A DNA stretch of 64,000 bases from Verpa conica (GCA_033030425.1 JAUFSD010000020.1:1240001-1304000), one strand, 5' to 3'; positions 1-11,875 are shown, counted from the stretch's first letter. Program-made: numbers and translations. The notes: generated by a model not told the origin, from the letters alone.

Positions 1-164
1 AAACTATACTAATAAAGAATTATTTTAAAACTTACCTTCAAGTTACGGTTTAAAGGCTGACCTATCTTGCAAATTTTCTTGATTAGAATCATGATTAATA
101 TATGTATTATCATCGTGATAGAAAATCTTTTAATTACTGGCCCCACCCCAATACTGCCCTTTAG

Positions 165-464
165 CAACACCTTCTTTATAACAAGCAATTTGATGAAGAT
201 CATCTTCTTGCACACCAAGCCAAAAAAGCAGCAATCCTTTCTGCATCAGGTAGCTCTAAAAAGGAAAGGGACCATGCTAAGGCAGCTAAATGGGGAAGCA
301 ATAATAAAGAGAAGACAAAAAAAGCATCTGCACTTGGTGGTCTAAAGAGCAAAGCCTTAAGGCATTTAAGCAAGGCAGGAAAACTGGGTACCAAAGAGGC
401 TATCAATGAGCTTGTAGCTAAGTGGGAGGAGGAGGCGCAGGCGGAGGGAGAGAGGGAAGGGTAG
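165..464 (+). CDS. 3' exon of an unknown Lys/Ala-rich protein (partial)
   Basis: An open frame starts directly after a plausible 3' splice site (CCCTTTAG, ending at 164) and runs to TAG at 462-464, giving about 99 residues. Early in it comes FDEDHLLAHQAKKAA, and near the end GGLKSKALRHLSKAGKLG then TKEAINELVAKWEEE. Composition is rich in Lys, Ala and Glu and looks protein-like, whereas the other frames do not. The upstream exon or exons are not identifiable in positions 1-164 and may lie outside the window. The tail enters a G-rich tract. I do not recognise the family. It could also be a decaying gene copy, since the opposite strand of 1-190 shows another partly coding-like frame broken by stops. 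Confidence 0.45.
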   Translation, partial: QHLLYNKQFDEDHLLAHQAKKAAILSASGSSKKERDHAKAAKWGSNNKEKTKKASALGGLKSKALRHLSKAGKLGTKEAINELVAKWEEEAQAEGEREG

Positions 465-522
465 GCAGGGGCAGGGGCAGGGGCGGGGGGAGAGGACCGG
501 GGGGGGAGGGCCGGGGAAGTCG
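422..522 (+). other. G-rich tract (possible G-quadruplex)
   Basis: About 100 bases of runs of 3-8 G separated by 1-3 bases, starting inside the last codons of the preceding exon and continuing past its stop. At least four G-runs in close succession satisfy the usual G-quadruplex pattern on the plus strand. Confidence 0.5.
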
Positions 523-1497
523 CCTGCCAATTTGTACTGTTGCGATAAAAAATTTATTCGGGAGAGACTTTACATTTCGCTTCGTGAATTATGGCGGACT
601 GGTTGCTGCCGTCCGCCATAGGGGTCTACTTAGTGTATAATAGCAATTGCGGATGGGAATTCGGATTTTTTTCCCTCCTGGCTATTTCAAAAGCCATCTC
701 AGGTACTGTGATGTTTTCTTTCCCTTCAAGACAACCCTCACTTTTCTCTCAGGCAGACCCATGCCCATTCGGGGGCTTTATCCCTAGGCCTCGCACTTCC
801 CGATTGCAAACCGGGTACCCACAATGCGTCTCTGTGGTGGGTCACCGAACGCGGGGGAGCTGGTCCGGTTTTGAAGCCGGCAACACGCAACCGGCATGAC
901 ACGTACATCGCGGGGTGTTGTAGAATGAGGCTCGTGCAGCGTCGCTTTCCCGCAACATGATCCTGAAACGCTGCAACTGCAAATGGGATTCATATTAAGA
1001 TACGATTCGCTATTTGGATTTCAATGTTTAAGCGAATCCTTCTCAGTGGTTCGCTACGGCGGAGAATGCAAGCCGATTGCAGCCCGACCAAGCGAATCAC
1101 TATTCAGGCAGCCCACTTTGAGTCACTGTGCGGGTAAATCTGATCAATCGAAAGACTTGGGGTCGGTTTGCTGGTTGGAACACCTGTCGGCGGGGTAGGG
1201 ACACGCATCAGAATCGAGCGTTTGTAAGGGTCACGATAGGAAACATATTCGACAACAGCACCGTCGGTACCCAATCCGCAAGATGTACAGGTCTCCGGAT
1301 TTGCAATCAACACCCGAATGGCTGGGCCTACAGATGGGCACAAACCGATAGGAAAAAAGTGCAGTTCCGGAGGCGAATAAAATATGAAGACCCCGCTGTT
1401 TGCCGGAAGTTTATACAACTACCATCACATCGTTCTCTGATAAAACCACAATCTCTATACACTACCATCGTGCGGGGGGGCTAGCGATTCTAACACC
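523..1497. other. Intergenic and promoter region of the vWA gene
   Basis: Roughly 1 kb with moderate GC and no frame I can support as coding. The short open frames here overlap in conflicting directions and have no recognisable composition. The last few hundred bases must hold the 5' UTR and promoter of the vWA gene that starts at 1498. No clear TATA or CT-block stands out. Confidence 0.4.
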
Positions 1498-4400
1498 ATG
1501 TGCTGTTCTTGCTGGAAGCGTTGTTGTTGTTGTGCTTCCCAGTCACAGGAAGACAGCGAGGATCCACCAGCACGTGAGGTCAAACCACGCCGGTTGAATA
1601 CACAGAACCAACCACATACCACATCCTGGTACAGTGATGATAGTGCCGTCAGTACAGAAGCAAGGGAGAAGTCGCCTCTATCTTCGCCGGAGTCCACACA
1701 TCCAGCACAGGCAACAAAACCACTTTCCTCACGTCCCATTCTCAATTGGATTACAGCCGGGCAAGTCAGACCACGGAAAGATTCAACATCTGGATCGAAA
1801 TCTTTCCAGCCTGAATCCTCCAAACGTATTGGTGGGGATGGTAGGCGAGCAAAGGCCCAGACTGAAAATTCCTCAGCGGAAAGTATTGTGGGTACCTCAC
1901 CTGCTGTGGGGTATTCGCCGGTGGGAGTAGATTCAAGTGTGGATAGGGGATCATCGAGAGAAGGACGAACCTCTGAGTCGGAGAAAACACTTCCGCTTAA
2001 GACACAGACGGGGAATGAAAGGGCTGATAACTCTCATGATGAGAAACTCTCAAATAAATCCTCCGGATCTTCCGATACATTGTCCGGTTTACCGGATCAT
2101 CACATCTTCACCGACGACCAACACACGAACGATACACCAGAAGAGCGAGAAAGGCAATCAGCAAACATTGATCCAGATGCTACTGCAGTTACCTCACGCC
2201 CCAGCTCTGCTCTAGAGCATTCCTCTGTACACGGGGGACTACCGGCTGATCATACGGTTGCTACTAGCTCACCCTCAGAGGTTCGAGAAGACTCAATACG
2301 ATCCCGGCATACGAACCGGAGCGACGGACATGAATCCGCAAACGAGCAAGATACAACCGAAGAAAAGAAATCCGATATTCCGGTTAATCGTGTATCAAAA
2401 GAAGCCATCTCTGGCAAATCCAACACCGGTCAGGATAACGATTCAACGCTCCAGGGCAGTGCTGCTCTCAAAAAAAAGTCTAAGGCATCCTCAGGTCTGA
2501 CTGAAAAACCGGTAGACTCTACACGACGTGCTAGCTCTTTATCTGGGGATACATCGGGCACAGAGGAGTCGGGTTTAGACCGAGATAGGAATACGAAATC
2601 TTCCGGAAAGAAGCTTGTAAAGAAACCTTCCGACAGAACCCGCAAAGCTTCCCGGCAAGGAGAATCCGCAAATTCTCGAAATATTACGGACAATCCTAGA
2701 TTAAGAGATAGCCCGGGGTCAAGAGTACCACAGTCTCGGCCTGTTGCCCTGAAGGAAGATCAGTCTCCGCGACACAAGGACAACACAATGCCACAGAGAG
2801 TACCCAGTACTAAGGTATCGAGCCGAAATAGATCACCTACGCCTAATAGATCAGATACTGGCAAACACATCAGGGATACGTCAGACAGAGACATGGGCTC
2901 ACGCCGGGGAAGAGATCGAGGGGATGGGAAGAGGAAATTAGAAAGGCAGCCCTCTGATAGGAAGTCAAGGTCTTTATCGAAAGGACAGGCCACTACCCGT
3001 CAAGGAGTGTCTAGTAGTAGAGCGAAATCCCATCGAAGAGGAGAATCAAGGGGGTCTGCATCAGGAGCCGGCCGGCGGACTGGGGACACGTCAGGCGAGG
3101 AAGGGGCAGCTGGAGGTCAGAGCAATAATCAAAGGGGGGGGCCGGGAGACCTTGTGAGGAAGCCCTCTGAGAGGAAGTCAAGGCCTTTATCCAAAGGGCA
3201 CACCTCCACGCGACAAGCGGTGCCTGATAACAAGGTATCACCTCGTCAAAGAAGGCCATCTAGAGGCTCTTCATCCGAACCTAGCCGGCAACCTGGGGAT
3301 ACTTCAGGGGAGGATAGGCTAGAGAGGCGCCAGAGTAGCACCCGGCGAGATGGGAAGGAAAAACCAGTAAGGCAACACTCTAACAGGAGGCGAAACCTTT
3401 CAGCAGAAGGAGACAACCCAACACCACCGGTGGTACCTGGTACTCAGACATCCTCGCGTCGAAGAGGATTATCCGTTGGTTCTTCATCCGAACAAGCCCG
3501 GCGAACTGGAGATACTCCAGGCGAAGGCCTAACAAGAGGGCAGAGCAGTAAGCAAAAGAATGAGAAGGGACAAGGGGCGATACGATCTACCGAAAGGAAG
3601 CCGAAGTTGTCGCCGCAAACAAACACCTTGATGCCGGAGGAGGCAGCGAGTACCGTTGGGTCTGAAGCTATCTCGACTACCAAAGTACCCCTCAGTGGAT
3701 CTGATACAGAGGGGAAGGGTCAACCTGCGCACCAAAAAGACAACACAAAGGGAAAGCGGCGATCATCATCCGAGCACACCTCAGACGAAGACATTGGTCC
3801 AGGTCGGAGGGCAAGCGGAGACAGTATTGGTGAAAAAACAGAAGACAGACTCCGAGACAGGATGCAAAGTGCTTCGTCGGATGCGGACGTCCCAAAGCCC
3901 GACGTAGCTACGAGTACTACAGATGGTGGAGGTGATTTGACTTCTGGAGTAGCAGAGCCAGAGCCTGATATGGCACAAGAGGAACTGTCCTCTGAAATGG
4001 ATGACACCGAGGCAAGATCGGTGGTGGCCAATTCTGCAGACATCGACACCGACCTTACTGACAAGCCGGCGCAGCCACGATTATCTGTACCAAAAAAGGA
4101 AAAAACCCCACGTCGTGGATTGTTCAAGAGTTTGATTAAGGGTGTTGTTTCGAGTGCAAAAGGGAAGAGTCCTAGTCAAAAACTAGCAAAGAAGCCCCCC
4201 CAGCAAGAACCTTCTTCAGCGCGGGCTATACCGGGTGCAAGGAATTCGAAGGTCACTCCTAGCTCGGAATTGATTAGTAGAAAACTGTCCTCTAGCCAAG
4301 GGTCACCTGGAGAATCACGCCAGAGGAAATCCTTTGGGGCAACAGAGACTGCTGAGCAAAACAGACTTGCGGGAGGCACTAAGGGACGTCCTCGTGCAGT

Positions 4401-6003
4401 GGTACCAAGACCGAGAAATTCCTCTAGCACAGGAACTGGTAACGGTCCTCTGCAGAAACAAATTACTCGTAACGGTGCTATTGCAACTGGCCAGCAAGTC
4501 CAAACCCTTCCGGTAGGACCACTGAGGGTACCCGGGTCAAAGACCCAAACCAAGATTCCAGCAAAAACAGCAGTACCGAAGCAACTCCCGACTAGTACAG
4601 TTAGACGTCGAACAATTACATTACCCCGAGCTACACCAGTCGAGCCCCAAAGTCAAGACCAGGGGCGACAGTATCTCTATCTCGATGACAACCCGGATAA
4701 CTGGCTCAATCCTTCAATGGTAAGAGCACTTGAGAAACGCCGTGTTTATCCTACTAGATACTCCATTCTGACGAATGATCGCTGATACATCACCTAGGGA
4801 GTGATCGAGATATCAGATATTGTCTACAGCTATTTGAGTGAATACATCGTTTCGATGGACCTTGGCGGCTTCTACAAGCCAGGTAGTAGCTACTTGCATG
4901 AGCTCTCTGGAAATGCAGCTGCCTTGATTAAACGCCTTGCTGAACCTACCATTGAATATATGACGGGGGATAATACTGAAGACAATATATTTGGACATTT
5001 TAACGACGATGGGATGGAGGATACCTTAAGAGATACAACGGACATAGCAGAAGCACATCCGAAAATAGCCCTAAACACGCCAAACGATATTATCGACATG
5101 GTGAAGGTTGCTCTCTACGATGTGGTTATCTACTGCGGTATTCCCGATACTTTTTATTTCACCTAATCCTAGCTAATAATACATAGATGACAGCACCTCA
5201 ATGACTTGGGAGGAAGGACGTATCCCAGCATTAAAAGAGCTTGTCAGTCGCGTGACAAGAATCACCTCCACCTTAGACAAGCGCGGCATTAAAATACGGT
5301 TCATCAACTTTCCCGCTGATGATGGGTTTAACAACATCCGTAGTGTAGATGGGGCAGAGGCAGTGCTAAAACCAATAGCCTTTGAGGGGGGTACGATGAT
5401 TGGGACTGGCCTGGAGAACAAAATCTTGAACCCACTTCTATTTGATAAACTAAGAGCAGAAAAATTGGAGAGGCCGCTACTAGTTACAACGATTACTGAT
5501 GGGGCGGTATTGTACTTCTCCCTACTTTCCCAATAACGTGCTAATTCCCATATAGCCGAGCGGTGAAGATGAGTCACACTTCAAGAATATAATACTAAAG
5601 TGCAAAGAAACACTCAAGGCGGAGCGTTTTCAGCCCAAATGTAAGCAAAAGGACAGGCCCTCCCAGATTTTCGTTAGTATATTCTCATTACGTTCTTGCA
5701 GCGGTCATTTTCCAAGTGAGTCAAGTTGGCTCGGCGGACGAAGCCAGGAACTTTATCCACATCCTGCACAACGATGTAGATATTGGAAATATGGTCTACT
5801 GCACATCGGGTATGCTCCGCGTAGTTGCTATAATACGGATTTAGCAGCCCGCTAATTTTGAAGTAGAAAAACTAGATAAAATGGTTGAGGAGCTCCGGGA
5901 TAACGATAGAAACTTAGAGCGTTGGGTATGTACCTATGAGGCTTCGGTATGTTTCTCTGCTAATAGTACTTAGTTACTCGATTTGCTTTTACAGGGTCTT
6001 TAG
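1498..6003 (+). CDS. Long disordered protein with C-terminal von Willebrand factor A domain
   Basis: Seven exons fit one frame: 1498-4743, 4798-5137, 5187-5506, 5556-5640, 5702-5809, 5867-5925 and 5974-6003, with introns of 48-61 bp. The model gives about 1395 aa. The N-terminus is Cys-dense (MCCSCWKRCCCC), a pattern suited to S-acylation or metal binding. Residues ~15-1080 are Ser/Arg/Lys/Gly-rich and low-complexity, with four 70-71-residue repeats. The C-terminal ~300 residues form a fungal-type vWA domain: MIDAS motif DDSTS (Asp1196, Ser1198, Ser1200, assembled across the 5138-5186 intron), GTMIGTG, and TITDGAPSG assembled across the 5507-5555 intron. It ends in a hydrophobic ERWLLDLLLQGL. 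vWA domains bind a divalent cation and mediate protein-protein contacts. The vWA part is secure. The first intron (4744-4797), which joins the disordered ORF to it, is inferred from phase and signals; two separate genes remain possible. Confidence 0.8.
2790..3640 (+). repeat. Four in-frame tandem repeats of 210/213 bp in the disordered region
   Basis: The anchor motif [TP]GDT[SP]GE starts at 3079, 3292 and 3505, and a diverged copy (IRDTSDR) at 2869, so the period is 210, 213 and 213 bp (70-71 codons). Each unit also carries a basic Ser block (such as RKPSERKSRPLSKG) and a Thr/Val-rich spacer. Copies differ by substitutions but keep length, which is typical of protein repeats that expand by unequal exchange. 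Confidence 0.8.
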
Positions 6004-6977
6004 CGGGTTGAACTTAATATAAAACTGTGCAGGGTTCGAAGAAATGGTAATCGATGTCCAGACTGTAATCATGACTTCAATAGGCTGGCTAGAACGGAAT
6101 AGTACTGTATGTAAAATATTGATATGCTTTTCTTTTTTTCTTTTTTGTTTTCCTCAATAATTACATGAACCTTTCGGTTATAGTAAAAATACTAATATAC
6201 CATCTTATGTAAATTAAATTTATAGCGCTACCTGGCTCTCATTTATGCATAATGACAGTAATCCTATATTATCACTGCAAAAACTCATAGTACTGCTTCA
6301 AATATTGGCTCTAGGATATGTACATCGATATAAGTGTAGAACAAAAAGAGTTATATTACAATTGACCAGGGTGTCTGGGGTGTGATACATACGTAACCTG
6401 GTACGCGGCCTCGGGTACGGTAGATGACGTAAGTGGCTGCCGTACCTGCATAGGCGAGCGCAGCCTCACGGGATGGCCCGCAGAGCCTCATGCTCATTCA
6501 GGCGTGACAAGCCCAGGCACCCTCAGAGGCTTTTGCCCGAGTGATAAGGGGCATCGCCGCTTCGTGCCTGAAGGCTGTATTACTTCCGATCATGAGCAGC
6601 CGTGATACAAATATCGTCCTTTTCTATCTTTCCGGAAGAATTCTCCCGCCCTAAGAGTCGGGTGGTTTCCGGTATGGTGAAATATAAAAGCAGTTTAAGG
6701 GGTACCAAGAACATGCAAGCTGTCCTTGGCATGAATAGACAGTTATAATGTAGAAATTACATGACCTATGCGCAAATTATGCAGGGCTAGGGTTACTTTA
6801 CGTGTTCAGGCAACCCACCGTGCGGGGTTATTCAGGCATCCCGCAACTATAACTACAAGCAACACGAATGGACTACTCCCTATCATCCTAACTACTACTT
6901 TCTATACATTCTGGATAAGAGGTTTTTCTACCCCCTATTCTACTTATACCAATTGCTAATTACAAAGAAGCGTCGAA
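6004..6977. other. Intergenic region with a GC-rich island
   Basis: AT-rich sequence surrounds a GC-richer block (about 6370-6620). I see no coding frame. The final 200 bases are the upstream region of the zinc-finger gene. A short open frame at 6768-6959 has no supporting features. Confidence 0.4.
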
Positions 6978-9029
6978 ATGCAGGACACTGCCGGAGTCAC
7001 TCTCCGTCCTCCGGCTGCTGCTGGTTGGTATTGTAGCTTTTGCGATGTGCAAGTGGAGATCCCGCAGAAGCTCGATCATATCACGTCCCCACGGCATAGG
7101 GCTCGTGCCGCAGGATATAAACCCGGGATACGATCGACGGGGTTAGATGGCCGGCATACACAAAACACAAGGGGCGTAGCGATTCGTGGGAATGGGGGAC
7201 GTGGTGGTGGGGTGGGACTCAACGAGGGGCTACAGGAGGAACACCAGGATGGGAAATATGTGGAGGTTGGTGATAATGAGGAGGAGAGTGATACGGAGGA
7301 GAGCGAGACCGATGAGGAGGATTCGGAGGAGAATACGGAGGAGTACGATACAGAAGAGGATGAAGAAGAATATGAGGAAGATGAGGAAGAGGGTGAAGAT
7401 GAGGGAGCGGAAGAGGAATATGACAGAAGCCGGATGCTCTGGACATGTACAATCTGCGACAAAACGATCAACATCTTCACCCGTGACGAACATCTCCTTT
7501 CCCGTGCTCACACCCTAGAAGCTAGAAAGACAACCGATAGACCGACTAAAGCGCCAGCCGAACAGCCATATGTACCCATGTGGCGGTGTACAGTGTGCGA
7601 TGAGGAGATGACTGTCTTCCTCCAAGGGGATCATAAAATCGGGAAACAACATCTAAAGATGCTTCGGAAGCTATTAGATGGAGGTGAAGGTCACAGCTCA
7701 ATTCCAGATACAAATAATACTACACTTAGTCAACCACATGACGATAATACCCCAGATGAAATCCCGGAGCTGTACACGGGCTTACCAGACGCAGTTCCAT
7801 CTTCCTCCTACGAATTTAAAACCACTTTCTACTGCACCACTTGCGCCGATGAATTTGACCTTTCTATGCAGGATCACCACCTTGATACTAGCGAAACCTG
7901 GGACTGCACCCTGTGCTCGACGACTATACATCCTGCATACCGCGAGCAGCACCTGGAGAGTGAATGGCATTTGGAGATGTTGAGAAGATCCCAATTACCA
8001 GCCGAGGAGGTCTTCTGCGACGTATGTCAGAAGTCCTATGCGCTAGTTGAGAGACAGGATCACCTAGCGGGGGTGGAGCATCAAACTATGGCCGCGAGAG
8101 AAGACTTGAAAAAGAAGCTTCTCGATAGTATCGAGGAGAGTGGTGGAGTTGAGCTTCACAATTCATCTCCGGAAGCATTACCTCGTACAAGGCGAAGTGG
8201 GGGGGCGTCTCCCACCAACCAGCGAAAGGATCCCGGGAACTGCCCTGACTGTAACCAACCCCTCTACTCTGAACCTCTCAGCAACCATCTTAGGTGGCAC
8301 TGCACAGGCGCTACCAAATCTAGTATACCACCGAAAAGTGTGCCAAATGTCGCTGGGACGTTCCATTGTGATATCTGCAACAAGAAGTTCGCGCTGGCAG
8401 GAAAAGACGGCCATCTTGCAGGACAGAAACATCAGGCGAAAGCAGCGAGAAAAGTAGCGAAGGCAGCTAAGCCGCTAAAGAAAAAAAAGAAAGTTCCACC
8501 GGAAGGCTCACTATACTGTGATGTGTGCGATAAGTACAAACTACCAGCGGCGATGGCAGACCATAAGAAGAGCAAGAAACATAAAAAGAAGGCCGCAAGA
8601 AAGTTGGCTCAAGGGAATAAACCCCCACCGGTAAATCCACAGACAGTCCCACGGACCCAGCCAGTAAAGCCAGTAGTCACCAAAGCACAGTACACGACGG
8701 TATCAGGAGATTCTTTTTATTGCCAGGTTTGTCATCGACATAGGCAGCTCGTGGGGATGGGGTCACACGTGGCAAGCAAATCGCATAAGAAAGCTGTAGC
8801 GGCAGAACAAGCAAAGAAACTAGCGCCCACACCGGTGCCGGAGACGAATATCGTACAAAGTCCGACTCAACCCATGGCGGGGCCAACTCCAACTCAAACC
8901 CCGGCCCCCTCCAGTCTTGAGGGAAAAGTCTACTGCATTCCGTGTGAGAAGTACAAAAGCCTACTAGGAATTGCAGATCACAATAAAAGCAAGAAGCATA
9001 AGAGAAAAGTTGCTCTAGCAAGGGCGTAG
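6978..9029 (+). CDS. Multi-zinc-finger protein with about eleven C2H2/U1-like fingers
   Basis: An intronless frame of 683 aa. About eleven motifs of the form [YWF]xCx2Cx11-12Hx5H begin near residues 17, 154, 201, 284, 307, 344, 419, 461, 511, 579 and 650. The spacing resembles zf-met/U1-type fingers rather than classical DNA-reading arrays with TGEKP linkers. The finger near 284 lacks its second His and runs into the next one. Residues ~95-145 form a very acidic stretch (Glu/Asp over ~50 residues), and a basic KKKKK cluster near residue 493 could be a nuclear localisation signal. The last four fingers share a core of the type DHKKSKKHKKKAA, suggesting recent duplication. A role in nucleic-acid or RNP binding is likely from the family, but the target is unknown. 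The start is the first ATG of the frame (GTCGAAATG) and leads straight into the first finger. Confidence 0.85.
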   Translation: MQDTAGVTLRPPAAAGWYCSFCDVQVEIPQKLDHITSPRHRARAAGYKPGIRSTGLDGRHTQNTRGVAIRGNGGRGGGVGLNEGLQEEHQDGKYVEVGDNEEESDTEESETDEEDSEENTEEYDTEEDEEEYEEDEEEGEDEGAEEEYDRSRMLWTCTICDKTINIFTRDEHLLSRAHTLEARKTTDRPTKAPAEQPYVPMWRCTVCDEEMTVFLQGDHKIGKQHLKMLRKLLDGGEGHSSIPDTNNTTLSQPHDDNTPDEIPELYTGLPDAVPSSSYEFKTTFYCTTCADEFDLSMQDHHLDTSETWDCTLCSTTIHPAYREQHLESEWHLEMLRRSQLPAEEVFCDVCQKSYALVERQDHLAGVEHQTMAAREDLKKKLLDSIEESGGVELHNSSPEALPRTRRSGGASPTNQRKDPGNCPDCNQPLYSEPLSNHLRWHCTGATKSSIPPKSVPNVAGTFHCDICNKKFALAGKDGHLAGQKHQAKAARKVAKAAKPLKKKKKVPPEGSLYCDVCDKYKLPAAMADHKKSKKHKKKAARKLAQGNKPPPVNPQTVPRTQPVKPVVTKAQYTTVSGDSFYCQVCHRHRQLVGMGSHVASKSHKKAVAAEQAKKLAPTPVPETNIVQSPTQPMAGPTPTQTPAPSSLEGKVYCIPCEKYKSLLGIADHNKSKKHKRKVALARA

Positions 9030-10581
9030 AATTAAGAAATCCGTTTCAACAAGATTCAGCACCAGAGTTAGGAACCGCAACATCCACATACTACCATAAT
9101 AAAAGATCATCTAGCACTCATCTTAACAACGCTACTAGAAAGATTGGAGGCTGGAAATTAAGGAAGTGGGACCCTTCATATTGGCAATATTTATTCACTA
9201 TCATCTCCTTTTTATTGGAGCTAAATGGTATGTGAGGGTAGTAGTGAGAATTCGACATGTAACTGCTTTTTCCTTTGCTCGATTATATACTGTTTATTAG
9301 TAAAGTGAATGTGTTTAGATCCTAAACGTAGACGCTTAGGTCTCACTGATTTATGAATTGCGATTTTTTTGTAAAGTACTTCCTTTCTTACGAATTCCTT
9401 TTTACAATATTGGTTACCAAGTTATAACTGTTTCATTCATGAAAACAAACAATGTATCATCCTACATACGGCAGCAACTATTCATGGACATCCTATAATG
9501 TATGAGTAAATTTGTCTATCACCGCTATCCTTTCTTTCCCTCCTAGTCTATTGTTACCACATAGTGTCTAGGACCAGCACAAAATAGCGATGAAATGTTT
9601 CAGGGTTAGGGTTCGGAGTTCACTATTTCATCGGTGGTAGGATTTGTAATGGTCTTAGTTCACACTCTTATGACCGTTAAGTAAATTCTAGAAAGATTCC
9701 AAGACCATTGTGACCGGCTAATGTTGAAGTAAATAATGTTTGGTCGTGCCCGGTATCAACCCCTCGTCATCCAACTAACTTTACTGTTCCCGGGGTAGTG
9801 CAGATTCTCCTGAAACAGGGAGCTCTTTGCCATTTATCTACATGAAATAAAAGATACGGGTAGAAACTCATTAAGCGTATTAGAATACCATCCTAATCCG
9901 TCTTATCCTTACCAACTTACCATAATCATGACGTATGTAATGAATCACATTACTCATCGCTGAAAGAATAAAGTAGTTCCGGATTTCTACTCCTCTAGCA
10001 CCTTAAGAAATCTTCGGCACCCTATTATTCTGTCAGGTTAAATTCCGCTCTCTGTATATATTCTGATTGACCATATACAATTAATCAGTCAAACGGTCAG
10101 ACCGAAATATAATTAGACTGGGTTTAAGTTATATACTGTTATAATCCACGATTTATCCTGCTATAGCTTCTCTATCCTTTTATATTAAACCCAATCTTTT
10201 CAGGTACCACGTTTTCTTGACGTTGACCTATGACTTAATGAATCACATGAAATTTAGGTTGTAATAGAAGTTGAAGTAGATGAATAGGGTTTCCACAGTA
10301 GCTTAGGAGACTGGAGGATATATTTATAGAGGTGCTTTCATTCCTTATATATATTTATCCCTAGGCCAATCCCACAATACTCCGAACCCTAATACAAGCC
10401 CTTTCCCGAGCGGTTTATAAGCTGACTAACAAGACTCGACATCACCAGTAATACCTGTTTAGTACATATGCTATGCCTAATTAGATAGCTATATCACAAT
10501 GCTTACATTTAAAGTTCTACTCGAATTTGAGGGCCCCCTCGGTGGTGGAAGTTATTTGAAAGTGCTGTTTATAAGGCGGAT
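9030..10581. other. AT-rich intergenic region with a telomere-like motif
   Basis: No coding frame is supported. A 12-base TTAGGG-type motif (AGGGTTAGGGTT) sits at 9602-9613. The rest is AT-rich sequence with no repeat that I could match elsewhere in the window. Confidence 0.4.
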
Positions 10582-10872
10582 ATGGGGAATGTTTCTCCTT
10601 ATAAAGACGTTCTCTATTATACTGATCCCGTGACTAGATGTACTTACAGAAGTCATTTCAACATCAGGCGTTCATTAAATACTCGGAGCGAGGTTGCAAC
10701 CGAAATTCATCACGACGCAGGCCTAAGAAAAACAAGACAATTATACAGACAGTTTATTCTCTTGTTAGGCTACATAGCGACTGTATCATTGTTTATTTCA
10801 CTGCTGTTTTTGCTGTTCTGGTATAAGCTACTGCCGTGTCGCCGTTTAGGGGGTCCCGCGACCGTGGCCTGA
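10582..10872 (+). CDS. Possible small single-pass membrane protein
   Basis: A 96-residue open frame with a polar N-terminal half, a basic stretch (KTRQLYRQ) and one strong hydrophobic segment at about residues 59-82 (ILLLGYIATVSLFISLLFLL), followed by a short basic tail. Nothing upstream or downstream extends it, and I know no family match. It may be a chance frame in an AT-rich region, so treat it as weak. Confidence 0.2.
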   Translation: MGNVSPYKDVLYYTDPVTRCTYRSHFNIRRSLNTRSEVATEIHHDAGLRKTRQLYRQFILLLGYIATVSLFISLLFLLFWYKLLPCRRLGGPATVA

Positions 10873-11057
10873 CTACGAGTATTTGATAAACGCCTGAGTA
10901 TGAAAACGGTATCTTTTGTGTTAGAAATACTACGGTATACCTCACTGAAGGTGTTTTAGAAGTATTACGTAGCGTCCGGGGGAAAGATTGGGAAACGTGG
11001 GACATAAAATTTATTATTTTTATTAGCTCTTTAGCCATTAGGCGATGATTCTAGTAG

Positions 11058-11201
11058 TACTCGGGGCAGGCAAGAATAACCTGAACATGCGAGCTGCAAG
11101 CTACAAGCAGGGTTTAGTTCAAAGAATTTCTGAATCAGCACAAACCAGAAGCCATTACCACCAAAACCCACCTTCAAGTTCTTCTTGCCTGCCCCGGGTA
11201 C
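11058..11201. repeat. Foldback element with ~30-bp inverted arms
   Basis: The left arm (11058-11087, core CGGGGCAGGCAAGAA) and the right arm (11172-11201) are near-perfect inverted copies around an ~85-bp loop. The flank GATTCTAGTAGT recurs next to other elements near 12.2-12.4 kb, linking it to the repeat cluster downstream. Confidence 0.65.
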
Positions 11202-11647
11202 CGTATGAATTCGAAAGAACCGGACGGATGCTTTCAAATCCTAGCGGGAGAGCTATGCTGGCTTATGTGTCTTTGCTAAACGAGCCTATAAAATCGGTCT
11301 CCCAGTTACCTTTTGCCACTTAATACTACAGATCTCTCTATATTGAGTATAGAGTATACGCCTCCTCTACATGGATTCGAAAGCATCCGCCCGGGCGGTT
11401 CTTTTGGATTACTACGGTACAATTGGCTCAATACCCTGGTAGCAGACGCTGATTTCTCGATCTTCCTTGCCTTACGCCGTATGTAATCTACAAGGGTTTA
11501 CACTTTAGAGGGAAGCATTCAATAACGTTAGGCATACATGAGCATACTTGGCACTTTTCAGGTGCGTTCCTGATTTTATTGATCCAGTTTATGACCGTGC
11601 ACATCACACCAGAATCTTCAGAAACCTAAAAAGCGAATAAGGTCTGA

Positions 11648-11875
11648 ATTAAAAAACAATAGACTCAGTGTATACTAAAGATAGGTATAACTAAAGAACA
11701 AACTTGATTGATACCTAAAGAAAGACACAGGAGAAGCCTGCTTATATAGTTACAAATCCGCTAACATAGAAAAACATTCCGTAGTCCCAATACAAAGTAA
11801 AAGCCAATCCGTTACCACACAATTCTTCCGATGCTCAGATAGAATTTCCTTCCGTCGGTTATACTATTCCCCCGC
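11648..11875 (+). repeat. Dispersed repeat, copy 1 (LTR-like)
   Basis: About 225 bp that recur in the same orientation at 63777-64000 with few differences. Both copies start near AAAAACAATAGACTCAGTG and contain CTGCTTATATAG, which could serve as a TATA element. No coding region of a retroelement is attached to either copy. A solo LTR or LTR fragment is one reading; any other dispersed repeat is possible. Confidence 0.6.

Noticed and set aside
7076..7518. Several Ser-rich or Arg/Met-rich frames over the acidic part of the zinc-finger gene
   Set aside because: They arise from GAG/GAA-rich codons read in other frames. The finger protein frame continues on both sides.
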